A stretch of DNA of 51,264 nucleotides from contig JABLXR010000025.1 in the NCBI GenBank assembly GCA_013178015.1, forward strand, positions 1-51,264, given 5' to 3'. How positions within the stretch are numbered: the stretch's first letter is position 1; each line of letters starts with the position of its first letter. The notes beneath the pieces were generated by a model, which worked only from the letters and a program-made list of their open reading frames with translations, was not told where the DNA came from and did not search any database. The DNA is from Anaerolineae bacterium (GTDB lineage: Bacteria; Chloroflexota; Anaerolineae; DRVO01). Of this stretch, positions 1 to 9,300 are shown piece by piece. The translations under genes were made by a program, and so were the position numbers.

Positions 1-56
1 ATCACCTTGAGATACTCCTCACGGGACTGCCGACTCATCTTCTCCCTCGCAGACAT
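1..56 (-). CDS. 5' end of a probable transposase, cut by the window edge
   Basis: Only 18 codons are visible, read leftwards from an ATG at 54-56: MSAREKMSRQSREEYLKV. A G-rich ribosome-binding stretch (GGGGGGAG) sits just upstream. The opening resembles the N-terminus of ISNCY/integrase-core transposases that start with a short basic SREEYL segment, but too little is present for a firm assignment. It is divergent from greA. It could also be another small basic protein. Confidence 0.3.
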   Translation of the reverse strand, partial: MSAREKMSRQSREEYLKV

Positions 57-132
57 CGCTCCCCCCAGTAGGATTATCAATTGAGGGAACGATACCCGCT
101 CGGTAGGATTTTAGATGATAGGATGCGGACGC

Positions 133-161
133 TTGCGGCGTCGTGGGTATCAAGCTATAAT
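133..161 (+). promoter_or_regulatory. Possible sigma-70 promoter for greA-lysS
   Basis: A perfect TATAAT at 156-161 lies 17 bases after a weak TTGCGG at 133-138. This would start transcription near 168 and give greA a leader of about 145 bases. The -35 match is only three of six. Confidence 0.45.
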
Positions 162-312
162 TAGCCCGAACATTGGAGCGCCGGGCCGCCGATCGTGTCC
201 GAACGGGAGCGCGCAGCCGTCAGGTGGGCTGCGGCGCTTCTTTTCTATTGCCTCTTGACAGGAGGCGGCCTCAGGGCCGCATGGTCACCCAGGGCAAGGA
301 GTTGGGCTGAGC

Positions 313-780
313 ATGGACGACAGGCTGGTCTACCTCACCGATGCCGGCAGAGAACGCTTGGAGAAGGAACTCCACTATCTTCGCACGGTGCGTCGGGTGG
401 AGATCTCCGAGCGCATCCGCGAGGCGAAGCGCGAAGGCGATGTGGCTGAGAATGCTGGCTACGAGTCGGCCAAGCATGAGCAAGCCTTTGTGGAGGGACG
501 GATCGCCGAACTGGAGGACCTGCTCAAGCGAGCCGTCCGCATCGAGAGCGACACCGGCCGCGACCAGGTCACCGTCGGTTGCACCGTCACTATCTGCGAG
601 AACGGATCTCCTCCCGAAACCTACCGCATCGTAGGCTCCGCTGAGGCCGATCCCACGGACGGCAGCATCTCCAACGAGTGCCCCCTGGGCCGTGCTCTCC
701 TCGGCAGGCGAGTGGGGGATAGGGCCTCCTTCCGGGCCCCCGGCGGAATCGTCGAGGTCACGATAGTCAGCATCGACTGA
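313..780 (+). CDS. greA: Transcription elongation factor GreA
   Basis: GreA inserts its coiled coil into the secondary channel of RNA polymerase and stimulates cleavage of backtracked transcripts. The 155-residue product has the usual length (about 158). Residues 10-75 form the N-terminal coiled coil, and the tip carries the family signature EGDVAENAGYESAKHEQAF with the acidic pair that positions catalytic Mg2+. The second half is the FKBP-like globular domain. The ATG at 313 follows AAGGAG with good spacing. The longer overlapping frame from 195 has no family resemblance. lysS follows after about 15 bases, so the two are probably cotranscribed, a common bacterial arrangement. Confidence 0.95.
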   Translation: MDDRLVYLTDAGRERLEKELHYLRTVRRVEISERIREAKREGDVAENAGYESAKHEQAFVEGRIAELEDLLKRAVRIESDTGRDQVTVGCTVTICENGSPPETYRIVGSAEADPTDGSISNECPLGRALLGRRVGDRASFRAPGGIVEVTIVSID

Positions 781-795
781 ACCGGAGTGGGCCCG

Positions 796-2304
796 ATGGA
801 TGACGGCATCAGCGCAGACCGGCAGCTTCAGCTACTCTCCCCAGACGGGCAACGGCTGGAGAAGCTTCGCCGCCTGCGAGAGGAGGGGATAGAGCCCTAT
901 CCCGCCCGAGTGGAGCGTACCCACACCACCTCCGAGGCCCTGCGGGCTCTCGAGGAGTGGGAGAAGGACGCATCGGAGCCAGCACCCAGGGTGGCGGTCG
1001 CCGGCCGCCTCATGACCGAGCGGGTTATGGGCGGAGCCACCTTCGCCCACCTGGCTGATGGCGCCGGTAGGCTTCAGATATACCTTCGCCGCGACGTGCT
1101 CGGTCGGGACGCCTACGAAGCCTTCAGGCAGGCCACCGACATCGGCGACTTCGTGGCTGTCCAGGGAGAGATGTTTCGCACCCGCACGGGGGAGCCCACC
1201 GTCAACGTGCGATCGGCCCAGCTCGCCGCCAAGAGCCTTCATCCCCTTCCCGACAAGTGGCACGGGCTCACCGATGTGGAGGCGCGTTACCGACATCGGT
1301 ACGTAGACCTCATAGTCAACGATGACACCCGCCGCCTCTTCTGCCTGCGGGCCGCTATCATCTCTGCCCTCCGGCAGTACCTAGATGCCGAAGGCTTCCT
1401 GGAGGTGGAGACTCCCATCCTGCAGCCCATCTACGGAGGCGCCGCCGCTCGCCCTTTCGTCACCCATCACAACCAGCTCGACCAGGACCTCTTCCTACGC
1501 ATATCCTTCGAGCTCTACCTCAAGCGACTCATCGTGGGCGGGTACGAACGCGTGTACGAGATCGGGCGGGACTTCCGCAACGAGGGGGTCTCGTACAAGC
1601 ACAACCCCGAGTTCACCCAGATCGAATTCTACGAGGCCTACGCCGACTACCACGATGTCATGCGCCGCACGGAGACGATGATCGCCCACGTCGCCCATAC
1701 GGTCCTGGGAACCACCCGCATCACATACCAGGGGCAGGAGGTGGACCTGGCCCCACCCTGGATCCGGAGAGACCTCAGACAGGCGATCCGCGAGGAAACC
1801 GGCATCAATATCGAAGACCACGGCGACATCGAGAGCCTACACCGGGCCATCCTCGACATCGGCGGCCGGCCGGAGCCCAAGCCGACTATGGGCAAACTGG
1901 TAGACTACCTGATCGAGGGCTACGTCGAGCCCAGGTTGATACAGCCGACCTTCCTCATGGACTACCCGGTGGAGATATCTCCCCTGGCCAAGCGCGTCCC
2001 CGGCAGCGAGGGATGGGTGGAGCGGTTCGAGGGTTTCGTCGCCGGGATGGAGCTCTGTAACGCCTTCACGGAGTTGAACGACCCGGTCGAGCAATACGAG
2101 CGCTTCCGGGCTCAGCGGCGGGATTTCGAGGCCGGAGATGAAGAAGCTCACCAGATGGACGAGGACTTCCTTCTCGCCCTCAGCTACGGTATGCCACCCA
2201 CCGGCGGGTTCGGCATGGGGATAGACCGGCTGGTGATGCTGCTCACCGACCGCCCATCCATCCGCGAGGTTCTGCTGTTCCCTCACATGCGCAGCCTGGG
2301 CTGA
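796..2304 (+). CDS. lysS: Lysyl-tRNA synthetase, class II
   Basis: Charges tRNA-Lys with lysine in the cytoplasm. The 502-residue product has an N-terminal OB-fold anticodon-binding domain (about residues 55-160) and a class II catalytic core. Motif 2 is clear (FRNEG followed by HNPEFTQIEFYEAYADY), and motif 3 is near the C-terminus (GFGMGIDRLVMLLT). An in-frame GTG exists at 787, but the ATG at 796 is preferred because GGAG at 784-787 lies 8 bases upstream of it. It follows greA after 15 bases and is likely in the same transcript. The matching tRNA-Lys(UUU) gene is at 29.3 kb. No terminator hairpin is obvious after the stop. Confidence 0.95.
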   Translation: MDDGISADRQLQLLSPDGQRLEKLRRLREEGIEPYPARVERTHTTSEALRALEEWEKDASEPAPRVAVAGRLMTERVMGGATFAHLADGAGRLQIYLRRDVLGRDAYEAFRQATDIGDFVAVQGEMFRTRTGEPTVNVRSAQLAAKSLHPLPDKWHGLTDVEARYRHRYVDLIVNDDTRRLFCLRAAIISALRQYLDAEGFLEVETPILQPIYGGAAARPFVTHHNQLDQDLFLRISFELYLKRLIVGGYERVYEIGRDFRNEGVSYKHNPEFTQIEFYEAYADYHDVMRRTETMIAHVAHTVLGTTRITYQGQEVDLAPPWIRRDLRQAIREETGINIEDHGDIESLHRAILDIGGRPEPKPTMGKLVDYLIEGYVEPRLIQPTFLMDYPVEISPLAKRVPGSEGWVERFEGFVAGMELCNAFTELNDPVEQYERFRAQRRDFEAGDEEAHQMDEDFLLALSYGMPPTGGFGMGIDRLVMLLTDRPSIREVLLFPHMRSLG

Positions 2305-2961
2305 TTCGCCGGCGAGAGGCATTGTCCGCAGCCACAGGATGCGGTTTCCGCAAGGCCGCCCAGGGGACGTCCTTTGAGCCTCACCCAGGGCAACCCCAGC
2401 GTGCCCAGTCCCCACTCACGCAGTCCGCGCCCCCAGGCGTCAGGAGGCATGAATGAGAGGTTCGCCCCGAGAGCCGCAGGGGCAGGACCCAGGCGAGCCT
2501 CGTGTTCGCCCATACCGGTGGGGGGCCTGCCCCTGCATCGCTCCCGCAGGCTAATGGCACCCCGGTTCCAGCACGCACTCCAGAAGCGTAGGCCCGCGGC
2601 GCTTGACAGCCCATGCGGCTGATGCTATAAACGCCTGGGCCGCTGCAGGCTGGCTCTGGTGGGGGGACAGCAAGTTCCCGACGCAAGGGGGGCGGCGGCA
2701 TCCCCGCTTCCGAGCCTGGCAGGGCATCACATCCGCCATGGAGCCGGCGATGACGGCCGTCTGTGGGGCACGCAACACCTCCCCGGACGCGCCGCGCCAG
2801 GCAACCTGGCTGACTCTGCGACGTTGGCAGAGGAGTGCCTCGGAGAGGAGGTGGTGTACATCCGCCGAAACCAATTACGAGCTGCATAATGAGCAGGGCT
2901 GAGTAGTCAGCCGAAGTCTTTCGTATCGTGCACTATACGTAGCATGATCGAGGAGGATCAC
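2305..2961. other. Intergenic region with a promoter and a long leader
   Basis: No gene is supportable between lysS and the flavoprotein. Short open frames exist (for example 2603-2902 and 2659-2889), but their composition and lack of family resemblance argue against coding. The notable content is a strong promoter at 2603-2631, which leaves about 320 transcribed bases before the flavoprotein start. I compared this leader by eye with SRP RNA, tmRNA, RNase P and cobalamin-riboswitch signatures and saw no match. Confidence 0.5.
2603..2631 (+). promoter_or_regulatory. Strong sigma-70-type promoter
   Basis: Perfect TTGACA at 2603-2608, a 17-base spacer, then TATAAA at 2626-2631. It points towards the flavoprotein gene at 2962 and predicts a start near 2638. 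Confidence 0.7.
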
Positions 2962-4671
2962 GTGACAAAGAAGAAGGAAGTGTCTCGCAGAGTATCCAGA
3001 AGGCAATTCACCAGAGGCGCAGCTCTGGGTGCTGTAGGTGCAGCTGCCGCCGCACTCGGCGGCTCCGCCGAGGCTCAGGGCGTCACCGCAGCGGTTCCGT
3101 GGAGCCCTACGAAGTGGGACTACGAAACAGACGTGGTCATCTGCGGCATGGGCTTTGCCGGCCAAGCTGCGGCCATCGAGGCCGACCGGGCCGGAGCCGA
3201 AGTGATAATCCTGGAGAAGGGCGATGAGGACCACTGTGGCGGCAACAGCAGGGTCTGCGGTCAGGGCTTCGTCGCCCCATCTCCCGCCATCTGGGAGGGA
3301 TACACCGAGTACCTGAAGCGCGCCACCACCGGCGAGGGGTTCCCCCAGACCGACGAGTGGATCCAGTTCTTCCTGGAGGAAGGCTACAAGAACCTCGAGT
3401 GGTTCCGCGAGCTCGGGGCGGAGCCGGTGAGCGCCCCGCCGCCCTTTGGCCAGGGTGGTTGGATCCCGTTCTTCCCCCACTTCCCCGGGGCAGATGACGT
3501 CGCTTCCGAGCCATCGTTCTACTGGCTGGATCCCGAGCTGGGTCCAGGGCGGAACTGGTACTTCCTGGACACTTACATCAAGGAGAAGACCAAAGTCACC
3601 ATCATGTATGAGACCCCCGTCAAGCGTCTCATACAGGTTCCGGTGACCAGAGAGATCCTGGGTGTGGTAGCGGAGAAGGACGGCGAGGAGGTCTTCGTCA
3701 AGGCCAGAAGAGGCGTCGTGGTCTGCACCGGTGGGTACGAGTACAATGAGCAGATGATCCGCGACTACATTCACATCCCAGCCTTCCTCAGCCAGGGCAG
3801 CCCCCTGAACACGGGCGAAGGTATCAAGATGTGCATGGCCGCCGGCGCAGACCTGCGCAACATGGGCGCCTTCGCCGCCCCATCCGGCCTCGCCACCAGG
3901 TTCCCGGACTACGAATCGGCCATCCCCGTCGCTCTGCCTCAGGCTGGCGCTTGCATCATGGTGGGTGCCAACAACAGGCGCTGGCGGGACGAGTACAGAA
4001 AGGCCAAGACAGGCATCCAGAACAAGGACGTGGCGTGGAAAGAGGGTACGTTCAACATGGTGGGCTCCATCGTCGAGGGCGGCAAGTACGTCCGCGACAA
4101 GTACCCCTTACCCATACATATGATATTCAATGAGGAAGCCCGGCTGAGTGGGAAGCTGTTCGGCAGTTCCATGAGCTGGGCCGACAACATCGAGGGTTAC
4201 AAGTGCAGCGAGAACAATGAGGTCGAGGTAGAGAAGGGCTGGGTGGTCAAGGCCGATACCATCCGCGAGTTGGCGGAGAAGATCGGGCGCGACCCAGACC
4301 AGTTGGAAGACACCATCAAACGCTGGAACGACTCCTGCAAGGCCGGCAAGGATCTGGAGTTCGACACGGGAGACCCCAACTTCACTTCATATGACCGGCC
4401 GCCAGACCTCCTAGTACCGTTCACTGAGGGCCCGTTCTATGCGGTGGAGCTCTTCCCCGCGTGCCTGAACACCCAGGGCGGCATGGTCCGCGACACGGGT
4501 GGCCATGTGCTGGACACCGAGGGCAAGCCCATCCCCAGGCTGTATGCCGCCGGCGAGAACGGTGGGTTCTGGAACCACCTCTACCAGTGCATGTCGAACG
4601 TCGGCGCGGACTGCTACGCCATGGGCCGCATAGCCGGAACGAACGCTGCCAACGAGAAACCGTGGGGCTAG
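2962..4671 (+). CDS. Tat-exported FAD-dependent reductase (fumarate reductase flavoprotein family)
   Basis: Likely an exported FAD-dependent oxidoreductase of the FAD_binding_2 family (fumarate/urocanate reductase, ketosteroid dehydrogenase relatives). About 569 residues. The N-terminus is a Tat signal with a twin-arginine motif SRRQF followed by an alanine-rich hydrophobic stretch ending near AEAQG. The Rossmann dinucleotide motif GMGFAGQAAAIEA follows, with GGNSRVCGQG and VVCTGGYE further on; the C-terminal SNVGADCYAMGRIAGTNAA is typical of FAD closure. GTG at 2962 is chosen because AGGAGG (2951-2956) is 5 bases upstream; an ATG at 2944 would add six residues but lacks such a site. No heme domain, membrane anchor or electron-transfer partner is adjacent, so substrate and donor are unknown. 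Confidence 0.85.
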   Translation: MTKKKEVSRRVSRRQFTRGAALGAVGAAAAALGGSAEAQGVTAAVPWSPTKWDYETDVVICGMGFAGQAAAIEADRAGAEVIILEKGDEDHCGGNSRVCGQGFVAPSPAIWEGYTEYLKRATTGEGFPQTDEWIQFFLEEGYKNLEWFRELGAEPVSAPPPFGQGGWIPFFPHFPGADDVASEPSFYWLDPELGPGRNWYFLDTYIKEKTKVTIMYETPVKRLIQVPVTREILGVVAEKDGEEVFVKARRGVVVCTGGYEYNEQMIRDYIHIPAFLSQGSPLNTGEGIKMCMAAGADLRNMGAFAAPSGLATRFPDYESAIPVALPQAGACIMVGANNRRWRDEYRKAKTGIQNKDVAWKEGTFNMVGSIVEGGKYVRDKYPLPIHMIFNEEARLSGKLFGSSMSWADNIEGYKCSENNEVEVEKGWVVKADTIRELAEKIGRDPDQLEDTIKRWNDSCKAGKDLEFDTGDPNFTSYDRPPDLLVPFTEGPFYAVELFPACLNTQGGMVRDTGGHVLDTEGKPIPRLYAAGENGGFWNHLYQCMSNVGADCYAMGRIAGTNAANEKPWG

Positions 4672-4701
4672 TGCTCTAGCAGCACGCTAGGCAACACCGG
4701 C

Positions 4702-4735
4702 GGGGGAGCCTGACTCTTCAGGCTCCCCCGTTTGT
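4702..4735 (+). terminator. Intrinsic terminator after the flavoprotein gene
   Basis: A perfect 12-bp stem (4702-4713 with 4718-4729) closes a 4-base CTCT loop and is followed by GTTTGT. It lies 30 bases after the flavoprotein stop, between convergent genes, and may also act on the opposing peptidase transcript. Confidence 0.75.
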
Positions 4736-4875
4736 ATCCCTGAGTGCGGACGCCATGCTTCACACTCGCGGGCACGCCAGCCAGTGTGGGCTCACAGCGA
4801 GCGGGGACAGGCTGCTTTCCGGGTACTGAGGCCGGGGAAACGACGGGCAGACCGACCACTACGGCTCAGGAAGCC

Positions 4876-5997
4876 TCAGGGCAAGTACGAGAACGGGTTT
4901 CGGTGCACGCCGTCCTGGCGCACCTCGAAGTGTAGATGCGGCCCGGTGGACCGGCCGGTTGACCCCACCGCCCCCACCTCTTGCCCCTGCTTCACCACCT
5001 CGCCCGCCTCCACGCTGATGGCGCTCAGGTGGGCGTACAGAGTCTCCCTGCCGCCGCCGTGGTCCACAATCACGTGGTAGCCATAGCCGTAGTTCTGCCA
5101 CGACACCAGTGTGACCGTCCCAGCATCGGCCGCCACCACCGGCACGCCCGCTTTGGTGTGAATGTCAATGGCTGGGTGGTAACCGCTATAGCCCTGGGTG
5201 ATCAGGCCACTGAGGGGCCAGATCAGAGCGCCCGTGCCGGGGGCCGGTTCTGCCACCTTCGCCTGCTGCACCACGGGGCGCGCCGGCACCGCGGTCGGTA
5301 CCACTCTGGCCGGCGGATCAGGGAGGTAGGCGTTCGGGACCACCAGAAGTGCCCCCACCACCAGGCGTTGGTCCGCCTCCAGCACGTTGCCAGGATAACG
5401 GGCGATGTCATCGGGAGACACGCGGTACTTCTCGGCTACGCTCTGCAGGGTGTCACCCTCCGCCACCCGATGGAGGGCGCCGTCCATCGGCAGGATCACC
5501 AATTGCTGCCCCACCGACAGGAGATCCTGCTGTTGTACCAGCGATTCATTGGCCCAGATCAGTGTCTTCTGGGAAAGCCCGAAAGCCTGAGCCACAGCAG
5601 AGAGGGTGTCACCTGGCTGCACCACGTAAAGGCTGGGCTCATACTGGGGATAGCGGCCCTCTGTCGTCCTCACTACCGCCAGGCGATCGAGCACCATGCG
5701 CGGCCGAACGACGGCCTGCTGGCGCACACCGCGAGAGGCCAGAACCTGGTCGTCCAGGGCCACTGCGGCACGGAGATACTCAGGCTTCTGCGGAAGAGAT
5801 ATTGCAAGGAGCGAGGAGGTGTCCTTCGGCAGCAACCACAATGCCGACACCGTCACCAGAATAGCGACGTGAAGGGCATATCGCCTGCTATCGGAGTCTC
5901 TGCTCCCCCAGCGTTCGTTGATGAGGGTGCGGACACGCTTCGACCATCGCCAGAGGTGAGGCCGTCGCCGACCTTCCATCACACCCGGCGATCTCAC
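4876..5997 (-). CDS. Membrane-anchored LysM / M23 metallopeptidase
   Basis: Probably a peptidoglycan hydrolase or cell-envelope organiser. The 373-residue product has a basic N-terminus, one hydrophobic segment (about residues 44-68) acting as an anchor or uncleaved signal, then two LysM modules (about 122-168 starting YVVQPGDTLS, and 174-218 starting HRVAEGDTLQ). A proline-rich linker leads to an M23 lysostaphin-like domain. The zinc ligands are visible: HPAID supplies H and D, and the HLHFE motif near the C-terminus supplies another H. The GTG at 5997 is used; an in-frame ATG lies six codons later. It is downstream of rho on the same strand (166-base gap) and ends convergent with the flavoprotein gene. 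Confidence 0.88.
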   Translation of the reverse strand: MRSPGVMEGRRRPHLWRWSKRVRTLINERWGSRDSDSRRYALHVAILVTVSALWLLPKDTSSLLAISLPQKPEYLRAAVALDDQVLASRGVRQQAVVRPRMVLDRLAVVRTTEGRYPQYEPSLYVVQPGDTLSAVAQAFGLSQKTLIWANESLVQQQDLLSVGQQLVILPMDGALHRVAEGDTLQSVAEKYRVSPDDIARYPGNVLEADQRLVVGALLVVPNAYLPDPPARVVPTAVPARPVVQQAKVAEPAPGTGALIWPLSGLITQGYSGYHPAIDIHTKAGVPVVAADAGTVTLVSWQNYGYGYHVIVDHGGGRETLYAHLSAISVEAGEVVKQGQEVGAVGSTGRSTGPHLHFEVRQDGVHRNPFSYLP

Positions 5998-6163
5998 AGC
6001 CAGGCCAGCCGTACGCGCCTCCCAGTGTTCACCTTCCAGGAAAGGGAAGGCTCGACGAAACTTCAGCGTGCGCCAGCCCCGATTGGGCCGGCTTCCTGGG
6101 ACTACCGCCTCGACTGCTCGTTCTCAGCGAGTCTAGCCGCCCGGCTAGCTGCTGTCAATAGCT

Positions 6164-7417
6164 CTATATGGCCTCTTTGTTGAGCGTGAGCAGGAACTCC
6201 CGGTTGCTGGAGGTCTTCCGCAGCCGATCCAGGATCAGCTCGGTAGCTTCAGTGCCTCCACCCAAGGCCGAGACCATCTTGCGCAGGGTCCACACCCGGC
6301 TCAGCGTATCCGCATCCAGGAGGAGCTCTTCGCGCCGGGTGCCGGAGCGATCAATGTCTATGGCCGGGAACACCCGCCGTTCCTGCAGCCGGCGGCTCAA
6401 ATGCAGCTCCATGTTGCCGGTGCCCTTGAACTCCTCGTAGATCACGTCGTCCATGCGGCTGCCCGTCTCTACGAGGCAGGTGGCCACGATGGTGAGGCTG
6501 CTCCCCTCCTCGGTGTTGCGCGCGGCGCCGAAGAACCGCTTTGGCGGATACAGGGCGGACGGATCCAGGCCGCCGGAAAGCGTACGGCTGGAAGGGGGCA
6601 CGACCAGGTTATAGGCTCGCGCCAGGCGGGTGATGCTGTCCAACAGGATAACCACGTCCTTGCCCGTCTCCACCAGCCGCTTGGCCCGGTTAAGAGCCAT
6701 CTCGGCTACCCGACAGTGATTCTCCACCTCGTCATCGAAGGTAGAGGCCACCACCTCTGCGTCTACCGAGCGGTCCATGTCCGTCACTTCCTCGGGACGC
6801 TCGCCCACCAGCACCACTATGAGGTGCACGTCGTCGTAATTCGCAGATATGGCGTTGGCGATGTGCTTCAGGATGGTGGTCTTGCCGGCCTTGGGCGGAG
6901 AGACGATCAGCCCGCGCTGGCCCCGGCCGATGGGAGCGAACATGTTGATCATGCGGGTGGTGAGGATATCGGGCGAGGTCTCCAGGTTCAGAAGCTCAGT
7001 GGGGAAAGTAGCCACCAGGTCGTCGAAGTTCGGCCGAGCTCGGGCCACCTCGGGGTCCATGCCATTGACCGCCTCGACCCGCAGCAGGCCATAGTACTTC
7101 TCCGAGTCCTTGGGTGGCCTGACCTGCCCTACCACCAGGTCCCCAGTGCGCAGTCCGAAGCGACGGATCTGTGACTGCGAGACGTACACGTCATCGGAAC
7201 TAGGGAGGAGCTTGCGCGAGCGCAGGAAGCCGATCCCGTCCTGGACGACGTCCAACACGCCCCCGCCGAAGGCGTACCCTTGGCGCTCGGCATTGGCTTT
7301 CAACAGCTCGATGACCAGTTCGTCCTTCTTCTTGCGGCTGAAGCGCGCGATCCCGTAGTCGCGCGCCAGGGTGCGCAGTTCACTAAGAGTCTTTTCTTCT
7401 AGTTGAGCAATGTCCAC
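6164..7417 (-). CDS. rho: Transcription termination factor Rho
   Basis: Hexameric RNA-dependent ATPase that terminates transcription. The 417-residue product matches the family's usual length: an N-terminal Rho_N helical domain (residues 1-45), an OB-fold RNA-binding domain (about 50-120), and a RecA-like ATPase with Walker [10 protein letters not shown] and Walker [11 protein letters not shown]. The [22 protein letters not shown] stretch is diagnostic. A sigma-70-like promoter at 7697-7726 gives a leader of about 270 bases, long enough for the attenuation control known for some rho genes. No N-terminal insertion domain is present. Confidence 0.96.
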   Translation of the reverse strand: MDIAQLEEKTLSELRTLARDYGIARFSRKKKDELVIELLKANAERQGYAFGGGVLDVVQDGIGFLRSRKLLPSSDDVYVSQSQIRRFGLRTGDLVVGQVRPPKDSEKYYGLLRVEAVNGMDPEVARARPNFDDLVATFPTELLNLETSPDILTTRMINMFAPIGRGQRGLIVSPPKAGKTTILKHIANAISANYDDVHLIVVLVGERPEEVTDMDRSVDAEVVASTFDDEVENHCRVAEMALNRAKRLVETGKDVVILLDSITRLARAYNLVVPPSSRTLSGGLDPSALYPPKRFFGAARNTEEGSSLTIVATCLVETGSRMDDVIYEEFKGTGNMELHLSRRLQERRVFPAIDIDRSGTRREELLLDADTLSRVWTLRKMVSALGGGTEATELILDRLRKTSSNREFLLTLNKEAI

Positions 7418-7696
7418 TTATACCTCTCCGATTCCATATTGAGTTGACGTCTTGGGCATGGCGGCACCTGCAAAGGGACCAAGCAGAGACACCAGGCGTG
7501 GTGACGCGGCCGCATGGATGGGACGCTCCACACTGGTAGTGCACATCATGGCCTTGGCCTCAGGGAGATTGGTCCACCGAGTTTCCTCGTGTCATGCGCT
7601 TGGGGGAATCCATCAGTTGATGCCACAACTCCCGATCAGGGTGTGGCTACCCTCTGTGGGGTGACATAGGGAATAGGGAACAGTGAGGTCGCTCCT

Positions 7697-7726
7697 ATTA
7701 TAGGCAACCGCTCCCTTGCACGTCAA
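7697..7726 (-). promoter_or_regulatory. Promoter for rho
   Basis: On the minus strand, TTGACG (7721-7726) is separated by 18 bases from a perfect TATAAT (7697-7702). Transcription would begin near 7690. Confidence 0.7.
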
Positions 7727-8407
7727 GCGTGCTTCTGGCCTTCACGGGCCTCGACGCGCCCGGCGACCTGCAGGATCAACACCGGGAGAGGTGCTCTCCT
7801 TCGAACAACTCACGCACCTTGGGATACGACTCCTCGGACCAGCCTAACCGATCTGTGGTGCCGCCCGCGGGCGTGCGTGCTCCTCATGTAGGTGCTTACT
7901 GAAGTGAAGCCCGGCCAAGCGCCAGGGAACGAACGCTTGATACGCACCCCCGGGCCCGAGGGCCTACCCTGGGCACCGCTGACCCTGATGGACCCGCAGC
8001 CTCGACCTGCCCTGTGTCGCTGATGACTCCCCAAGGGCTAGTCAAATCGGGGACAGACACTAACGACGCTGAGGTTGACTTGGAGTACGGAGGCGGGATC
8101 TCAAGCATCGGTGATGGCAACCGAGCCTAACTCGCAGACGGAGCAGACCACCGCCACCACATGCCATCTCCGGACACATTCTACAGCGTCCCGCTCGCCA
8201 CCGCAACTGCAACGCCGCAGCTCAGAGCCGAGGGGACACCTGCTTACCAGCGCCGCCCCTCAAGGCCTTCCCTCCCCTCAGACTAGGCGAGCCAGCCCCC
8301 ACTGCACCACAGGGACACCTTCCTTCGAGGATTGCCCGCCCCCACGCGCCGCCGCCCAAGTGCCTACCGCGCCTGGGGCACCTGCCTGGGGCACCTTCCT
8401 TCGAGGC
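7727..8407. other. Non-coding stretch, nothing recognised
   Basis: No credible gene, RNA or hairpin with a U-tract was seen. A 14-base word, ACCTTCCTTCGAGG, occurs twice, near 8322 and near 8394, just before the IS256-type fragment. This may be an insertion scar or chance. Confidence 0.4.
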
Positions 8408-8690
8408 TAGAGTCCCCTCATGTGGTGGAAAAGTGGGTTGACGAAAGGGCCACCATGTGCTTCTTGAGCTTGTCGGGTAAGACAGCAGCAAGGAGGACAC
8501 AGTGGCCGAGGAAAGGATGGGGGCAGTTGAGCGGTGGTGCCAGGGGCAGGGAGGGGAGCTGAACTTCCTGCGAGAGGCGGTGCGCCAGTCTGTGCCTGAG
8601 CTGATGGAAGAGGAGGTGAAGGCCCTGGTGGGGGCCGGTCGCTATGAGGGCACCGAGGAACGTACCACCTACCGCAACGGGGTCGGTCCG
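8408..8690 (+). mobile_element. IS256-family left-end fragment with a transposase remnant
   Basis: The sequence from TAGAGTC at 8408 is nearly identical to the left end of the second copy at 24301: the same terminal GTGGTGGAAAAG, the same leader and the same GTG start for a transposase (8502). The visible peptide includes FLREAVRQ, LMEEEVKALVGAGRYE and RTTYRNG, which is the N-terminal region of IS256-type (mutator) transposases. Similarity to copy 2 stops about 8685-8690, in the middle of the N-terminal domain, and the frame closes at 8741. The DDE catalytic domain and right end are absent, so this is a dead fragment. Confidence 0.8.
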
Positions 8691-9300
8691 ACCGACAACC
8701 CTGGGGCCTACCGGCAGCATCAGTCCAAGAAGGGGATATAGCGCGGCAAGAAGCCTGAGCCGGAATCGGGTGAGGGAGATCGACAAGCACTCGCCCTCAA
8801 TGCGTCTCCTGCTTCGCGCAGACGGCTTGACCGATGCAGCGGAGCGGAGCGCAGGTCACGCATTGAGGCAGTGGCGGCCGCGCAGGCTCGGCATCCGAGA
8901 GGCACCGGTACGGCCGAACCGACGCCTGGCTTGGCCAATCCCGAGAGGCCGACACTCGGCGGCAGGACGGCCACTGCCTTGACAGGTACCGGGCGCCTGG
9001 GTAAGCTCCGGCCGGAGTCTGCCGCGGGCGTGTCTCAGCTTGGCATCCCACACGGCGGGCTAGTAGTGTCTGGCTCTGCAAGCGATTGGAGAGAGTTAGC
9101 CGAGAGTGGCTTCCCGCGCGCGATGGCCGGCGTGGGCACTTCGGCTCCGCGTGGTGATTGCGGGGCCGTTGTCTTGATTAGAATGGTTGGTGCCCGCGGG
9201 CTGGGGTGAGGCCGTGCCGGAGCCAGCACCTCTGTGTAGCGCCCTGCCAGTTGAGGTTGGCGAAGGCGGTTGGAGGCCACTGCATCCATGGAGGCAAGGA
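8691..9300. other. Non-coding stretch before the Lon-like gene
   Basis: No gene is supportable. Open frames here lack family resemblance. A weak -10-like TAGAAT at 9179-9184 could belong to the promoter of the protease gene, but no convincing -35 element is correctly spaced. Confidence 0.4.

Noticed and set aside
195-449. Overlapping frame upstream of greA
   Set aside because: It overlaps greA out of frame, and its peptide has no family resemblance; it is a shadow frame.
2603-2902. 99-residue frame in the flavoprotein leader
   Set aside because: The start lies in the promoter, composition is atypical, and no ribosome-binding site is seen.
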